Positions 62,890-64,000 of a DNA stretch of 64,000 bases are shown here, one piece after another. The stretch comes from CAWHNT01 sp963830775 (GTDB taxonomy: Bacteria > Pseudomonadota > Alphaproteobacteria > Geminicoccales > Geminicoccaceae), in contig CAWHNT010000035.1 of assembly GCA_963830775.1 (NCBI GenBank), forward strand, positions 1 through 64,000, in the 5' to 3' direction. Made by a program: the position numbers and the translations under genes. Each line of letters opens with the position of its first letter. Within the stretch, counting starts at the first letter, position 1. Below the pieces are notes generated by a model that saw only the letters and a list, made by a program, of their open reading frames with translations, ran no database searches and was not told the origin of the DNA.

Positions 62890-64000
62890 TCACGCCGGCA
62901 CCAGCCCGCTCAGATGGGCCAGGTTCTTGAAGAAGATGCGCATGTGGGCGAGCGGCCGGGCCTTGACCAGCTCCTTGTTCATGTAGGCGTCCCAGGTGAG
63001 CTGCTGGACGTCGAGGTCGCGGCAGATGGAGACGAAGCGCTCGCGGCGCTCGTCGGACTGGTACCAGTAGCGCTGCATGACGCCCAGGATCCAGAACACG
63101 CCGCCATGGGTGCGCATGAAGCGGCGCCGTGCCGTGGCCAGCGCCTTGGGGTTGGCGGTGGCGAGCGCCTCGTCGACGGCTTCGGCCGCGAGCTTGCCGC
63201 CCAGCATGGCGTAGTAGATGCCCTCGCCCGAGGCGGGTGCGACCACGCCGGCGGCGTCGCCGGCCAGCACCACGTCGCGGCCATTGTCCCAGCATTTGAG
63301 CGGGCGGAGCGGGATCGGCGCACCCTCGCGGCGGATGGTCTCGTTGGCGTCGAGGCCGGTGCTGGCGCGCAAGGCCGCCACGGCGTTGCGCAAGGAGAAG
63401 CCCTTGTGGGCCGAGCCCGTGCCGATGCTGGCGGTGTCGCCGTGCGGGAAGATCCAGGCATAGAAGTCGGGCGAGAGGGCGCCCTGATAGTAGACGTCGC
63501 AGCGGGCAGCCGTCGAAGTCGGCCGCCCCGGCCTGCGGCGAGCGGATGATCTCGTGGTAGGCGAAGACATAAGGCATCCGCTCGGCACCGGGCACGGTCT
63601 GGCGGGCCACGGCCGACAGGGCACCGTCGGCCCCGATCACGGTGCGGGCGCGCACGGTGGCGGCACCGCCGGTGCGCGGGCGGTAGTGGATGACGGCGGT
63701 GCCGTCGGGGTCGCGGTCCAGGTGCTCGAAGGTGCCGCTCAGGCGCTCGGCACCGGCGGCCACGGCGCGGGTGCGCAGCCACTCGTCGAAATGCTCGCGG
63801 TCGACCATGCCGACGAAGCCGTCCTCGATCGGCATCGCGACCTGGCGGTCCTTGGGCGAGATGATGCGGGCACCGGCGGCGCGGGCGACAAGGAGGGAAT
63901 CCGGAATCGCGAACTCGTCGATGGCGCGGGGCGGGATGGCGCCGCCACAGGGCTTGATCCGGCCGGCCCGGTCGAGGAGCAGGACGGAGCGGCCGCGGCG
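62890..64000 (-). pseudogene. bchP: geranylgeranyl reductase BchP, 3' part, one frameshift, runs off window
   Basis: BchP reduces the geranylgeranyl tail of bacteriochlorophyll to phytyl. The part inside the window reads RVLLLDRAGR-type start, KPCGGAIPPRAIDEFAIPDS, GMVDREHFDEWLRTRAVAAG, RTVIGADGALSAVARQTVPG (FAD motif), FYAWIFPHGDTASIGTGSAH, VVLAGDAAGVVAPASGEGIY and MQRYWYQSDERRERFVSICR. A frame change near 63510 separates the halves. The start lies beyond 64000. It is convergent with dxs. Confidence 0.92.

Noticed and set aside
1..64000. tRNA, rRNA or riboswitch
   Set aside because: No cloverleaf with GGTTCRA arm or rRNA-like stretch was recognised in reading; a covariance-model search would be decisive.

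Overview
The window is GC-rich DNA from an anoxygenic phototrophic alphaproteobacterium. It carries a purple-bacterial photosynthesis gene cluster: bchIDO with crtIB, crtDC, crtEF, bchCXYZ, pufQBALMC, dxs and the start of bchP. The PufB/PufA sequences, a four-haem PufC, the DUF3422 gene and the accessory genes would fit a Rhodospirillales or Acetobacteraceae-like lineage, but the taxon is an inference. No tRNA or rRNA gene was found.

Layout. (1) 0.3-5.8 kb: an IclR regulator, a cupin protein, an NMT1-type ABC importer (permease, binding protein, ATPase), a DapA-family aldolase/lyase and a small unknown protein, nearly all frameshifted. (2) 5.9-6.9 kb: an IS630 remnant and a decayed Phd/VapC pair. 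(3) 6.9-13.5 kb, minus strand: a small protein, an MscS-type channel, pqiA and pqiB, with pqiB split by an ISAs1-family element whose two ends and approximate target duplication are visible. (4) 13.6-21.0 kb: envelope genes (TolB/TPR protein, Tat-type secreted protein, DUF2092, MarC, MipA) and an HlyD/DUF2955 efflux pair. (5) 21.1-26.3 kb: a probable arsenical-resistance island with a PadR-type regulator carrying two Cys pairs, two operator copies, a Cys-tailed flavoprotein, an MFS transporter and, on the opposite strand, ArsA. (6) 26.3-35.6 kb: an IalB-like protein, a very large autotransporter, an alpha/beta hydrolase without its nucleophile, two small membrane proteins and an unknown HTH-like protein.

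(7) 35.6-64 kb: the photosynthesis cluster. bchI-bchD-bchO-DUF3422-crtI-crtB form one tightly overlapping leftward operon behind a promoter overlapped by a TGT-N12-ACA (PpsR/CrtJ-type) site. crtD-crtC run left and crtE-crtF-bchC-bchX-bchY-bchZ-pufQ-B-A-L-M-C-(87 aa)-dxs run right from a shared region with PpsR-type sites. Together these genes make GGPP and carotenoids (dxs, crtE, crtB, crtI, crtC, crtD, crtF), convert chlorophyll precursors to bacteriochlorophyll (bchI/D, bchX/Y/Z, bchC, bchP) and build the LH1-reaction centre with its tetrahaem cytochrome.

The outstanding feature lies inside this cluster. Between bchI and crtC sits a complete-looking plasmid maintenance module: a RepA-type initiator, an iteron origin (13-mer ATCGGTAAAGTAC and variants at 21-bp spacing, next to an AT-rich stretch), a ParA ATPase with a small putative centromere-binding partner, and a repeat-rich AT-rich centromere-like region. 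The cluster is therefore probably on, or was acquired with, a plasmid or chromid. More than fifteen genes, including bchY, pufL, pufM, pufC, dxs and bchP, contain single-base frameshifts. The clean re-entry into conserved sequence suggests uncorrected sequencing indels rather than true pseudogenes in most cases.
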